5,874 nucleotides of DNA, taken from Vulcanimicrobiota bacterium. Its GTDB lineage: Bacteria; Vulcanimicrobiota; Vulcanimicrobiia; Vulcanimicrobiales; Vulcanimicrobiaceae. Positions 1 through 5,695 of the stretch are shown in pieces; position 1 is the stretch's first letter, and every line of letters begins with the position of its first letter. The stretch is taken from NCBI GenBank assembly GCA_019233165.1, contig JAFAMS010000511.1:1-5874 (forward strand), read 5' to 3'. Position numbers and translations under genes: made by a program. Under the pieces are notes generated by a model. It ran no database searches. It worked only from the letters and a program-made list of their open reading frames with translations, and was not told the origin of the DNA.

Positions 1-2
1 GC

Positions 3-161
3 GTTACCGTCGCATCTGCCGGCGAGTCGCCGGCGGTCGTTCGCGGGGCGATCGAGCGCGAACGCGTATCTGCCGTGCGAAAGCTCAATCCCAGCTTGAG
101 GAACTGCCGCCCCGATCTCTACGCGCGGTGGCTCGAGCGCGAAGCGGTTGCGAGGACTTGA
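3..161 (+). CDS. C-terminal end of an unrecognised protein (5' partial)
   Basis: A frame open from the window edge to a TGA at 159-161 encodes about 52 residues and ends ...EREAVART. Most third positions are G or C, as in the real genes here; the other two forward frames look less protein-like (Arg-rich, or stopped at 97-99). It ends one base before the ATG of the binding-protein gene, so the two are probably co-transcribed and translationally coupled. The visible part is hydrophilic, with no membrane segment. It includes a short stretch VTVASAGESPAVVRG and a likely helical tail with DLYARWLERE. I do not recognise the family; the first stretch faintly recalls nucleotide- or sugar-binding loops, but that is not enough to name a function. 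Confidence 0.55.
   Translation, partial: VTVASAGESPAVVRGAIERERVSAVRKLNPSLRNCRPDLYARWLEREAVART
152..156 (+). promoter_or_regulatory. Ribosome binding site fixing the binding-protein start
   Basis: GAGGA lies 6 bases before the ATG at 163. It supports that ATG over the in-frame TTG at 148, which would add five residues (MRGLE) ahead of a normal lipoprotein signal peptide and has no suitable site upstream. It lies inside the last codons of the preceding gene. Confidence 0.6.
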
Positions 162-162
162 G

Positions 163-1809
163 ATGAACCGACGACGACTCGTTGCGGCGCTTGCCCTTAG
201 CGCTTTGCTCGCCGGCTGCACGAAAGTCGGCGGCGAAGCCGGTTCGGTCTCGCCCTCCGGTGAGCGCAACTCGTTTACGACCCCGCACACGTTGCGCTAC
301 ACGACCGCCTCCGAGCTCAACAACCTCAATCCGCTTCTCTTGCAGGACCTCACGCTCGGTCTGCTCTCGTCCTTGACGATGGCGTGGCTCGTGCGGTACG
401 ACGCTCATAATCTGCCGATACCGGAGCTGGCAACCGAAGTTCCGACCCAACAGAACAGGTTGATCAGCGCCGACGGTAAGACGATCACATTCCATCTGCG
501 CAAAGGCGTCGTCTGGTCCGACGGAGCGCCGTTCGACGCGCGCGACGTCGTTTTCACGTACAAGCAAGTGATGAACCCAGCGAACAACATCACCTCACGA
601 ACCGGGTGGGATCTGATCACGCGCCTCGACACGCCCGATTCCTACACGGTTGTCTTCCACCTGAAGCAGCCGTACGCGTCGTTCCTGCCGACGTTCTTCG
701 GAACCGCGGCCGCCAACCCGTGCATCCTTCCGGAACACATCTTGCGTGGCGTCCCTAACATCAACAACGTCCCGTACAACAGCCTGCCGGTCGGGATCGG
801 CCCCTTCAAATACGTTTCCTGGCAGCGCGGACAACAGATCGAGCTCGCGGCGAACGACAAGTACTGGCGCGGCAAGCCGAAGCTCGAGCGAATCATCTTC
901 AAGATCATCCCCGATCGGAATACCGTGCTCACGCAGATGCAGACGCACGAGGTCGATCTCTGGTACCCTATCGGCGGCGCCTATTACGACCGGGTAAGGT
1001 CGATCCAAGGAATCTCGACGATCCGCCAGCCGAGCTACCTCTTCAACCACTTCGACTTCAACATGACGCGGCCGATCTTCAAAGAAGAAGCCGTGCGGGA
1101 AGCGCTGCGCTACGCGATCGATCGCAAACTGATCATCGACAAGATCGGGCACGGGATCGGAATCTTACAAGAGTCGCCGATCGGCCCGACGCACCCGATG
1201 TTCAAGCCGGGGATTCCGACGGTTCCCTTCGATCTGGCCAAAGCGAACGCGCTCCTCGACGGCGCGGGTTGGAAACGGGGACCCGACGGAATCCGCGCCA
1301 AGAACGGGATGCGGCTCTCGATCTTCTTCGCCGCGTTCACGGGTTCTCCGGACGTCGATTCGCAGCTCGCGCTCATTCAGGGTTGGTGGAAGCAGATCGG
1401 CGTCGAGTTGAACGTGCACCGCTACGCGGCCCCGATCATGTTCGCGCCGTACGCCGAAGGCGGGATCATCTATGCAGGCAAGTTCGACATGGTCGGGTTC
1501 GCGTGGCAGGACGACCCGGTCGGGGACGTGACGAACCTTTACGACAGCTCTCAGATCCCACCGAACGGCCAGAACGATCCGCGCTACCGGAACGCGCAGG
1601 TCGATGCAGCGCTAGCGGCCTTTCGTCGCACGTACGATCCGGCAAAACAAAAAACGCTCGCAGGCTTCGTTCAGGCGCAAGTCGTCAAAGACGTCCCGAC
1701 GATCGTGAACAGCTTCCGCGAAGACATCTACGGCTTCAATGCCGATCTCAAGGATTTCCATCCGAACGCCGTCACGCCGTTCGACGATTTCATGAACGTC
1801 GACATCTAG
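163..1809 (+). CDS. ABC transporter solute-binding lipoprotein, family 5 (peptide/nickel type)
   Basis: A 548-residue extracytoplasmic receptor of the DppA/OppA family (SBP_bac_5), which binds oligopeptides or related solutes and delivers them to an ABC permease. Residues 1-19 form a lipoprotein signal: basic MNRRR, a hydrophobic stretch, then lipobox LLAG with Cys19 as the lipidation site. A short Gly/Ser-rich linker follows. Family hallmarks come in order: ELNNLNPLL (51-59); LVRYD...IPELA (76-90); FHLRKGVVWSDGAPFDARDVVFTY (110-133, the classic family 5 signature region); GIGPFKY (211-217); ANDKYWRGKP (230-239); VREALRYAIDR (311-321); and LDGAGW followed by GPDGIR (365-378). Length is normal and nothing looks broken. 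No permease or ATPase gene adjoins it and the next gene converges, so it is an orphan receptor unless the preceding genes belong to the transporter. The ligand cannot be read from the sequence. Confidence 0.93.
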   Translation: MNRRRLVAALALSALLAGCTKVGGEAGSVSPSGERNSFTTPHTLRYTTASELNNLNPLLLQDLTLGLLSSLTMAWLVRYDAHNLPIPELATEVPTQQNRLISADGKTITFHLRKGVVWSDGAPFDARDVVFTYKQVMNPANNITSRTGWDLITRLDTPDSYTVVFHLKQPYASFLPTFFGTAAANPCILPEHILRGVPNINNVPYNSLPVGIGPFKYVSWQRGQQIELAANDKYWRGKPKLERIIFKIIPDRNTVLTQMQTHEVDLWYPIGGAYYDRVRSIQGISTIRQPSYLFNHFDFNMTRPIFKEEAVREALRYAIDRKLIIDKIGHGIGILQESPIGPTHPMFKPGIPTVPFDLAKANALLDGAGWKRGPDGIRAKNGMRLSIFFAAFTGSPDVDSQLALIQGWWKQIGVELNVHRYAAPIMFAPYAEGGIIYAGKFDMVGFAWQDDPVGDVTNLYDSSQIPPNGQNDPRYRNAQVDAALAAFRRTYDPAKQKTLAGFVQAQVVKDVPTIVNSFREDIYGFNADLKDFHPNAVTPFDDFMNVDI

Positions 1810-2225
1810 CTCGCGCGCGATTCGATCGACCATCGCCAAATCTCGCCCGGGCGCGGAGGGACGACCGGCTGCAAGGGCGCCCGGCGGCCTTCCAGCGCTT
1901 CTCGGATCGCGACGGCGATCGCATCGACCGCGCTGCGGCGGTAACGAAACAGCTGCCTGGGCGTGATGTGCAATTCGTTCGCGACGACGACGACCTTGGC
2001 GCCCTGTAGGTCGCACCGCTCGACGACCCTGGCGAAGCGCGGATCTTGCGCGCGCAAGGCCGCATCGATCGTCTCGAGCAGTGCCTCGCGCACCGTCCGC
2101 AGCCGCTTCGCATCCCGCAAGGCGACGCCGAGGGGATCACACTCCAACCGATGCGGCTCTTTGATCTTCGCCAGCAGATTGCGCACGGCCGGATGCGACT
2201 TCATCCGCCTAACCCAGGCGCGCAT
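1806..2225 (-). CDS. Small HTH protein HTH-A, paralogue of the protein at 5282-5695
   Basis: A 139-residue soluble protein with no signal or membrane segment. Its C-terminal half carries an apparent helix-turn-helix, RCDLQGAKVVVVANELHIT then PRQLFRYRRSAVDAIA (about residues 69-103). The layout resembles sigma-factor region 4: a G, then VA.ELH.S/T, then RQ.FRYR as recognition helix. The N-terminal half has VR.LLAK, EP and DPL...LR motifs shared with HTH-B; by hand I count about 47 identities in 96 gap-free positions. I infer DNA binding; the family name and targets are unknown to me. The start is uncertain: ATG 2225 overlaps the GlxA-type gene by 17 bases and has a GGA 6 bases ahead. ATG 2204 gives MKSHPAV, which lines up better with HTH-B and starts 4 bases after the upstream stop. 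Either way it is coupled to the GlxA-type gene. Its stop overlaps the binding-protein stop within CTAG. Confidence 0.8.
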   Translation of the reverse strand: MRAWVRRMKSHPAVRNLLAKIKEPHRLECDPLGVALRDAKRLRTVREALLETIDAALRAQDPRFARVVERCDLQGAKVVVVANELHITPRQLFRYRRSAVDAIAVAIREALEGRRAPLQPVVPPRPGEIWRWSIESRAS

Positions 2226-3186
2226 CGTCCGTCCGAAAGCGGAGGCGATACTCGCGCGGGGTCACGCCGATGCGCCGCAAAAAGGCGCGCCGCATGCGAT
2301 CGGAATCTTTGAAGCCGGACCGCGTTGCGATCGCTTCCAGATTTTGGCCGCCGGCCTGGAGCCCGCGCTGCGCGGCCTCGAGCCGCACCGACTCGACGTA
2401 ATCGGCGGGCGTGACGCCGACGTCGCGAACGAAAACCCTCGCGAAGTGTCGCGGGCTCATTGCGGCGCGTTCTGCAAGCTTTTCGACGCTGAGATCCTCG
2501 TGCGGGTGATCGGCGATCCACGCCTGTAGATCGCGAATCGGCGTTCGCTCCGACGTCTGCGCGGTGAGCTGATTGCTGAACTGTGCCTGACCGCCGGGGC
2601 GCCTCACGAACATCACGAGCATCCGCGCGACGTCGAGCGCGAGTCTTGGCCCATGATCTTCCTCGACCATTGCGAGAGCGAGGTCGATCCCGGCAGTCAC
2701 GCCGGCCGACGTCCAAACGCCGTCGTGGATGAAGATCGGATCCGGGTCGACGTTCACGCTGGGGTGCCGCTCCGCAAGCAGCTTGCAGTATCCCCAATGC
2801 GTCACCGCCCGCCGGCCGTCGAGAAATCCGGCCGCGGCCAGAAGCAGCGCCCCCGTGCAGACCGCGCCCAAGCGCCGAAAGCGGCGCCGGTTCGCGCGCA
2901 GCCAGCCGACGATCGCGGCTTCCTCCGGAAGGCGACCGACGTTCCCGCCCCCCGCGATCAGCAACGTGTTGAGCCCGGCGGGATCGAGCCGCGCGAGCGG
3001 CGCGTCGACCTTCAGCGACACGCGCCCTGAGCTGACGACGTAGCCCGCCCGCGGAGCCACGATTTCGACCCGGTAACGCGGCGGCCGCTTCGCGCCGCAG
3101 GCCGCAAGGGAAAATACGTCGGCCGGCCCGGCTACGTCGAGTAGTTGGAAACCCGGGAACGCCAGAATCGCGATCCGTTCCCTCAC
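2209..3186 (-). CDS. GlxA-family transcriptional regulator (DJ-1/PfpI domain plus AraC-type HTH)
   Basis: A 325-residue cytoplasmic regulator. Residues 1-180 form a DJ-1/PfpI (class I glutamine amidotransferase-like) domain: IAILAFPGFQLLDVAGPADVF at the start, LLIAGGGNVG (75-84), nucleophile elbow AVCTGALLLAAAGFLDGRR with Cys110, then VTHW (His130) and TSAGVTAGIDLAL (159-171). Residues 217-313 form an AraC DNA-binding domain with two HTHs: LSVEKLAERAAMSPRHFARVF (232-252), and LEAIATRSGFKD followed by FLRRIGVTPREYR (283-313). Order and length fit the GlxA/FtrA/CdhR group, which regulates catabolism of small nitrogen compounds or stress responses; the effector here is unknown. The start is GTG 3186, backed by GGGAG nine bases upstream and by the normal domain start just after it. 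It heads a two-gene unit with HTH-A and is divergent from the DUF1272 gene. Confidence 0.92.
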   Translation of the reverse strand: MRERIAILAFPGFQLLDVAGPADVFSLAACGAKRPPRYRVEIVAPRAGYVVSSGRVSLKVDAPLARLDPAGLNTLLIAGGGNVGRLPEEAAIVGWLRANRRRFRRLGAVCTGALLLAAAGFLDGRRAVTHWGYCKLLAERHPSVNVDPDPIFIHDGVWTSAGVTAGIDLALAMVEEDHGPRLALDVARMLVMFVRRPGGQAQFSNQLTAQTSERTPIRDLQAWIADHPHEDLSVEKLAERAAMSPRHFARVFVRDVGVTPADYVESVRLEAAQRGLQAGGQNLEAIATRSGFKDSDRMRRAFLRRIGVTPREYRLRFRTDDARLG

Positions 3187-3287
3187 GGATCGATTCTCCC
3201 ACGTCTCGGCGACGGCAGCAATGCCAATTTCCCGGCGATTTCTGCCATGACGGAGGGGTACGTCGAGCGGGTGACGGATGCCGTTTC
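3187..3287. other. Divergent intergenic region between the GlxA-type and DUF1272 genes
   Basis: 101 bases that must hold the promoters for both directions. I see TGACGGA twice (3248-3254 and 3272-3278, 24 bp apart) and short inverted arms GGCAG/CTGCC around an AATTTCCCGGCGATTT core, possible operator material. On the - strand a TTGGCA could be a -35 element, but no good -10 lies at the right distance. I could not place a convincing promoter for either gene. Confidence 0.35.
3196..3200 (-). promoter_or_regulatory. Ribosome binding site fixing the GTG start of the GlxA-type gene
   Basis: Read on the - strand this is GGGAG, nine bases ahead of GTG 3186. It decides a start that has no ATG, and the DJ-1 domain begins directly after it. 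Confidence 0.6.
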
Positions 3288-3482
3288 ATGGGGGCGCGAA
3301 AGGGCGAGCGGTGTCAACGTTGCCGGACGCGGTTTGCGCCCGGCTCAAGTGCTATGGCTTGTACGCATGCGTGCACGTTTTGCGCCGCATGCGCCGCAAA
3401 GCTCGCCTACGTTTGCCCAAACTGTAACGGCGCTCTCACCGATAGTGACGTCAGTCCGTCACCCAAATGTCAGGAGAGGTGA
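3288..3482 (+). CDS. DUF1272-family small cysteine-rich protein
   Basis: 64 residues with eight cysteines in paired spacing: CQRC (9-12), Cys25 and Cys29, CAAC (32-35) and CPNC (43-46). The run ACTHACTFCAACAAKLAYVCP with PNCNGAL after it matches the DUF1272 pattern (C..C, then C..ECTFC..C, then CPNCGGEL). This is a zinc-ribbon-like family of unknown function, and metal binding is an inference from the cysteines. It departs from the usual family in two ways. ECTFC is ACTFC here, and the usual basic RPRR end is replaced by a tail TDSDVSPSPKCQER whose codons coincide with a cluster of GTCA repeats. ATG 3288 starts directly before the conserved part; the only Shine-Dalgarno-like sequence is a weak GGA nine bases ahead. 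It is divergent from the GlxA-type gene and 35 bases ahead of the winged-helix gene. Confidence 0.8.
   Translation: MGARKGERCQRCRTRFAPGSSAMACTHACTFCAACAAKLAYVCPNCNGALTDSDVSPSPKCQER
3445..3472 (+). promoter_or_regulatory. Operator-like GTCA repeats before the stand-alone winged-helix gene
   Basis: Within the last codons of the DUF1272 gene are a perfect palindrome TGACGTCA (3446-3453), an inverted repeat GTGACG/CGTCAC (3445-3450 and 3457-3462), and two GTCA copies exactly 11 bp apart (3458-3461 and 3469-3472; CGTCA-N6-TGTCA). The site ends 45 bases ahead of the winged-helix ATG at 3518. The same element recurs in the 5672-5758 cluster. Direct repeats at 11 bp are typical targets of OmpR/PhoB-type winged helices, so autoregulation by the next gene is possible. 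The functional role is inferred. Confidence 0.45.
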
Positions 3483-3491
3483 GAGGGCGCA

Positions 3492-3514
3492 CCGCCGGCG
3501 CGCGCGGATTTTTT
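3492..3514 (+). terminator. Weak hairpin plus T-run ahead of the winged-helix start (possible attenuator)
   Basis: CCGC (3492-3495) can pair with GCGG (3504-3507) around an 8-base loop, followed by A and six T (3509-3514). It resembles a minimal intrinsic terminator between the DUF1272 stop and the winged-helix ATG. The stem is only four pairs, so strength is doubtful. The 3' arm includes the only Shine-Dalgarno-like bases (GGA 3506-3508) for ATG 3518, so folding could also hide the ribosome site. Confidence 0.25.
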
Positions 3515-3517
3515 CGC

Positions 3518-3808
3518 ATGCGTTTCGGTCCTTTCTATTTCAACGTCGAGACCCAACAACTCAAACGCGGCGAGAACGACGTCCCGCTCGACGAGCGCAG
3601 CGCGGCGCTCCTGAAGCTCTTGGTCCAAAATCGAGACCGCTCGGTTTCCAAAGACGAGATCTTGGATTGCGTCGGCAAAGCGTCAGGCTTCCCCGACGAT
3701 CGGGTCTTCCATCGCATCTGGGTACTGCGGCGCCTGCTCGGCGAATATGCCTCCGACGGCAACTATATCGTCACCGTCCCCAAGCAGGGCTACCGCTTTA
3801 TCGCATAA
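3518..3808 (+). CDS. Stand-alone OmpR/PhoB-type winged-helix DNA-binding protein
   Basis: 96 residues made up almost wholly of one Trans_reg_C winged-helix domain. It starts with MRFGPFYFNVETQQLKRG (N-terminal sheet), continues with VPLDERSAALLKLLVQNRDRSVSKDEIL (helix 1 and the turn to helix 2) and RVFHRIWVLRRLLGE (recognition helix), and ends in the wing with YIVTVPKQGYRFIA. The conserved Trp usually found after the SKDEIL-type helix is replaced by CVG. There is no receiver domain, membrane segment or TPR part. ATG 3518 is chosen because the domain starts there and GGA lies nine bases ahead. An in-frame ATG at 3467 and a GTG at 3479 would add unconserved residues. Its 3' end overlaps the CadC-like gene by 11 bases, tail to tail. 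The N-terminal domain of that protein is a distant relative. Targets are unknown; nearby 11-bp GTCA repeats are candidates. Confidence 0.8.
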   Translation: MRFGPFYFNVETQQLKRGENDVPLDERSAALLKLLVQNRDRSVSKDEILDCVGKASGFPDDRVFHRIWVLRRLLGEYASDGNYIVTVPKQGYRFIA

Positions 3809-5168
3809 GCCGCTTGAAGTGCGGGTCGATCGGCAAGAAGCGATAGTCGATGAAAGCGACGTCGCGTGCGTCTCGGCGTCGCAAAAGGGCAAGCGCTTCG
3901 CGGTCGCGGCGCAAGAGCCCGTAACTGACGGCGAGTAGGAAGCGCGCGTCCGCGTCTCTCTTGGCGATGCGCCGGATCTCCGAGAGGGAACGAGCCCGCT
4001 GGACTTCGCTGCGCGCCGCTTTGAAGTCGACGAAGGCGCCTACGGCGTCAAGCTTCGCTTTTTGGGTGGCGGTCCGTTGCAGGCGGCCAAGCGTCTCCTT
4101 CTCGGCTTTGACGTCGCCTTCGACCTCATACGTCAAGAGCAGATAGTACAATGCGATCGGCTGGGCCGCGATGTCGGTCGACGCGCGCAACGTTGCGGCG
4201 GCCGCCGAGAAGTTGGCCGCGTAGTACTGCGCGATCCCCTGCCACATGAGGTACGGCGCCATCCCCGGGTTCAACTCGACCGCGCGGCCGAACTCGTTTT
4301 GCGCCTTCTGCAAGCGGTCGCGAGCGAGGTCTACGATACCGAGCGATTCCCACGCCGGGCCGAAGCGAGGGTCGCGCTCGACGGCTCTTCGCAGCATTTG
4401 TGCGGCGGCTTCGTCCGCGCCGTCGCGCTCGAACAAGATGAAACCCAGGGTCGTCAACGCCGGCGGATATGTGGGGTCGCGTGCGAGCGCTTGCCGCGCG
4501 TATCGCTCGGCGATGGGGAAGCCCTTCTTTTCATCGATCCCCCGGTACCCCAACAAAATCGTGTACGCGCCTCCGAGATCGGCATAACCTACGGCGCTCT
4601 GCGGGTCTGCTTCCACGACGGCTTTGAAGTAGCCGATGCTCTTGGAAATCGACTCGACCGTCCGCTGGGCGAGGAGCGTGTGTCCGATCGCGTGAGACCG
4701 CCGCGCCGCCGGCGAGAGCTTCGCTTCCGGCGACTCGCCGGGGATGAAGCGCGGCGCGGACGCGGCGAGAACGACGAGCGCCAAAAGCGCCGCGGCGACG
4801 ACGGGATAGAGGGCGATACGCGCGCGCGGCGGCTCGGTGATCGTTTCCGGCTCGACTCTGGGAACCAGACGGTAACCCGCGCGACCGACGGTTTCGATCG
4901 GCATAACGCAACCGGGCTTCGCTGCCGAAAGTGCGCGCCTCAGCAGGTAGATCGTTTGATAGAGGCTGCCCTCGTCGACGGCGTCGGGCGGCCACAGCAG
5001 CTCCCGCAGCGCTTCTTTGGATACGATCTCGCCGCCGGCGTCGACGAGGATCGACAGCGCGTCGGCGGCCTTCGACTGTAGGGCAACGACCCTTCCATCC
5101 AAGGTCAAAAGCTTCGTTTGACGATCGAAACGGTAGCCATCGAAACGGACGAATCGCTGCTCAGTCAT
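3798..5168 (-). CDS. CadC-like membrane transcriptional regulator: winged helix, one TM segment, TPR part
   Basis: 456 residues. Residues 5-103 form an OmpR-type winged helix: FDGYRFDRQTKLLTLDG, then VALQSKAADALSILVDAGGE, then IVSKEALRELLWP with the expected Trp59, a recognition helix SLYQTIYLLRRAL, and a wing ending ETVGRAGYRLVP. A proline-rich linker and Arg117 precede one hydrophobic segment (about 119-137, YPVVAAALLALVVLAASAP). The remainder should face the periplasm or outside. It holds TPR-like repeats at about 173-345, with repeat-end motifs such as ARDPTYPPALTTLGFILFE, ERDPRFGPAWESLGIV and ELNPGMAPYLMWQGIAQYY. The plan matches ToxR/CadC-type one-component regulators that sense outside the membrane and bind DNA directly; the signal is unknown. 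ATG 5168 has AGGG nine bases ahead. It is divergent from HTH-B across 113 bases that contain a triple TGAG repeat, a likely operator. The stop overlaps the winged-helix gene's stop region. Confidence 0.9.
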   Translation of the reverse strand: MTEQRFVRFDGYRFDRQTKLLTLDGRVVALQSKAADALSILVDAGGEIVSKEALRELLWPPDAVDEGSLYQTIYLLRRALSAAKPGCVMPIETVGRAGYRLVPRVEPETITEPPRARIALYPVVAAALLALVVLAASAPRFIPGESPEAKLSPAARRSHAIGHTLLAQRTVESISKSIGYFKAVVEADPQSAVGYADLGGAYTILLGYRGIDEKKGFPIAERYARQALARDPTYPPALTTLGFILFERDGADEAAAQMLRRAVERDPRFGPAWESLGIVDLARDRLQKAQNEFGRAVELNPGMAPYLMWQGIAQYYAANFSAAAATLRASTDIAAQPIALYYLLLTYEVEGDVKAEKETLGRLQRTATQKAKLDAVGAFVDFKAARSEVQRARSLSEIRRIAKRDADARFLLAVSYGLLRRDREALALLRRRDARDVAFIDYRFLPIDPHFKRLMR

Positions 5169-5192
5169 CGCTCATTACCCTAGGACGCGAAC

Positions 5193-5220
5193 GTGAGTAT
5201 TCTGTGAGTCGCCGATGAGG
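5193..5220. repeat. Triple TGAG direct repeat phased at 11 bp in a divergent promoter region
   Basis: TGAG occurs at 5194-5197, 5205-5208 and 5216-5219, each step exactly 11 bp. The first two copies extend to GTGAGT (5193-5198, 5204-5209); the third is ATGAGG. The array lies 25 to 52 bases upstream of the CadC-like ATG and 62 or more bases upstream of HTH-B. One helical turn between direct repeats is the usual layout for OmpR/PhoB-type winged helices, so an operator for the CadC-like protein is the simplest reading. This is inferred, not shown. Confidence 0.5.
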
Positions 5221-5229
5221 AACTCTTTA

Positions 5230-5258
5230 TCGACCTGGAGCCCGGACCGCGCTAGGAT
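5230..5258 (+). promoter_or_regulatory. Candidate sigma-70-type promoter for HTH-B
   Basis: TCGACC (5230-5235) and TAGGAT (5253-5258) are separated by 17 bases. Each matches four of six consensus bases of a -35 and -10 element. Transcription would start near 5265, giving a short leader that still contains AAGG (5269-5272) ahead of ATG 5282. Matches this weak occur by chance. Confidence 0.3.
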
Positions 5259-5281
5259 TCGCTCCAACAAGGTTGCGGTCG

Positions 5282-5695
5282 ATGTTTAGAACGTATCCCG
5301 AGGTTCGCCGTCTTCTCGCCAAACTCCGAGAGCCTTCGATCATTGAGGGCGACCCGCTGGCGCGCCGCCTGCGCGAGGTCCTCGGTTGCGCCAGCGCCCG
5401 GGATGCGGTCCTGCGGGCGATCGATCGCGCTCTCGCGTTCTCCGATCCGCGCTTGCGTAAGATCGTACAGCGGTGCGACGTGGACGGCGTGAAGGTGCTG
5501 GCGGTCGCTTCTGAGTTTCATCTCTCCTCGCGTCAGATTTTTCGCTATCGCGGTGTAGCAGTCGAAGCGATCGCCGCCACGCTGGAAGCACTTCTCCCTG
5601 CCGACGGCGATTCTCAGAGGATTCTCGTCCAACTTTGCCCGCGCTGCTTGCAAGAAAGCGTTCGACGCGACGATGTCACTGTGATGTCAGCATGA
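5282..5695 (+). CDS. Small HTH protein HTH-B, paralogue of the protein at 1806-2225
   Basis: 137 residues, soluble, with the same plan as HTH-A: VRRLLAKLREP, EGDPLARRLRE, an acidic/basic helical middle, DPRLRKIVQRCDVDGVKV, then the HTH core VASEFHLS with SRQIFRYRGVAVEAIA. RCD..G.KV..VA.E.H...RQ.FRYR is conserved in both copies, so it is probably the functional core; I read it as a sigma-region-4-like HTH. The C-terminal tail differs from HTH-A: it has a single CPRC pair (LCPRCLQE) and ends DDVTVMSA. ATG 5282 is preferred over the in-frame TTG 5273 because AAGG (5269-5272) sits nine bases ahead of it. The last eight codons overlap the GATGTCA repeats, so coding and operator-like sequence share DNA. 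It is divergent from the CadC-like gene and upstream of the exported-protein gene. The target is unknown. Confidence 0.8.
   Translation: MFRTYPEVRRLLAKLREPSIIEGDPLARRLREVLGCASARDAVLRAIDRALAFSDPRLRKIVQRCDVDGVKVLAVASEFHLSSRQIFRYRGVAVEAIAATLEALLPADGDSQRILVQLCPRCLQESVRRDDVTVMSA

Noticed and set aside
595..1152. A 185-codon - strand open frame inside the binding-protein gene
   Set aside because: Antisense to the conserved family 5 signature regions and without a ribosome site; a typical shadow of high G/C third positions.
2323..2335. GCGATCGC octamer (HIP1-like), also near 5567
   Set aside because: Only a couple of copies, in a GC-rich genome with many CGATCG-type strings; no sign of a cyanobacterial HIP1 pattern.
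3205..3235. Possible sigma-54 promoter on the - strand upstream of the GlxA-type gene (TTGGCATTGC)
   Set aside because: The GG and GC elements are not at the required distance of 10 bases.
2201..3289. A 362-codon open frame on the - strand covering the GlxA-type gene
   Set aside because: It is another frame of the same DNA; the product is an Arg/Ala-rich string with no domain, while the overlapping frame gives clear DJ-1 and AraC motifs.
3145..3846. A 233-codon + strand open frame across the GlxA start, DUF1272 and winged-helix genes
   Set aside because: It overlaps three better-supported genes in other frames and turns into Arg-rich nonsense after about 3480. The short part from ATG 3247 has no family resemblance.
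4062..5081. A 339-codon + strand open frame antisense to the CadC-like gene
   Set aside because: Low-complexity Arg-rich product with no recognisable motif. The opposite strand encodes a full winged-helix/TM/TPR protein; this is a GC-rich shadow.
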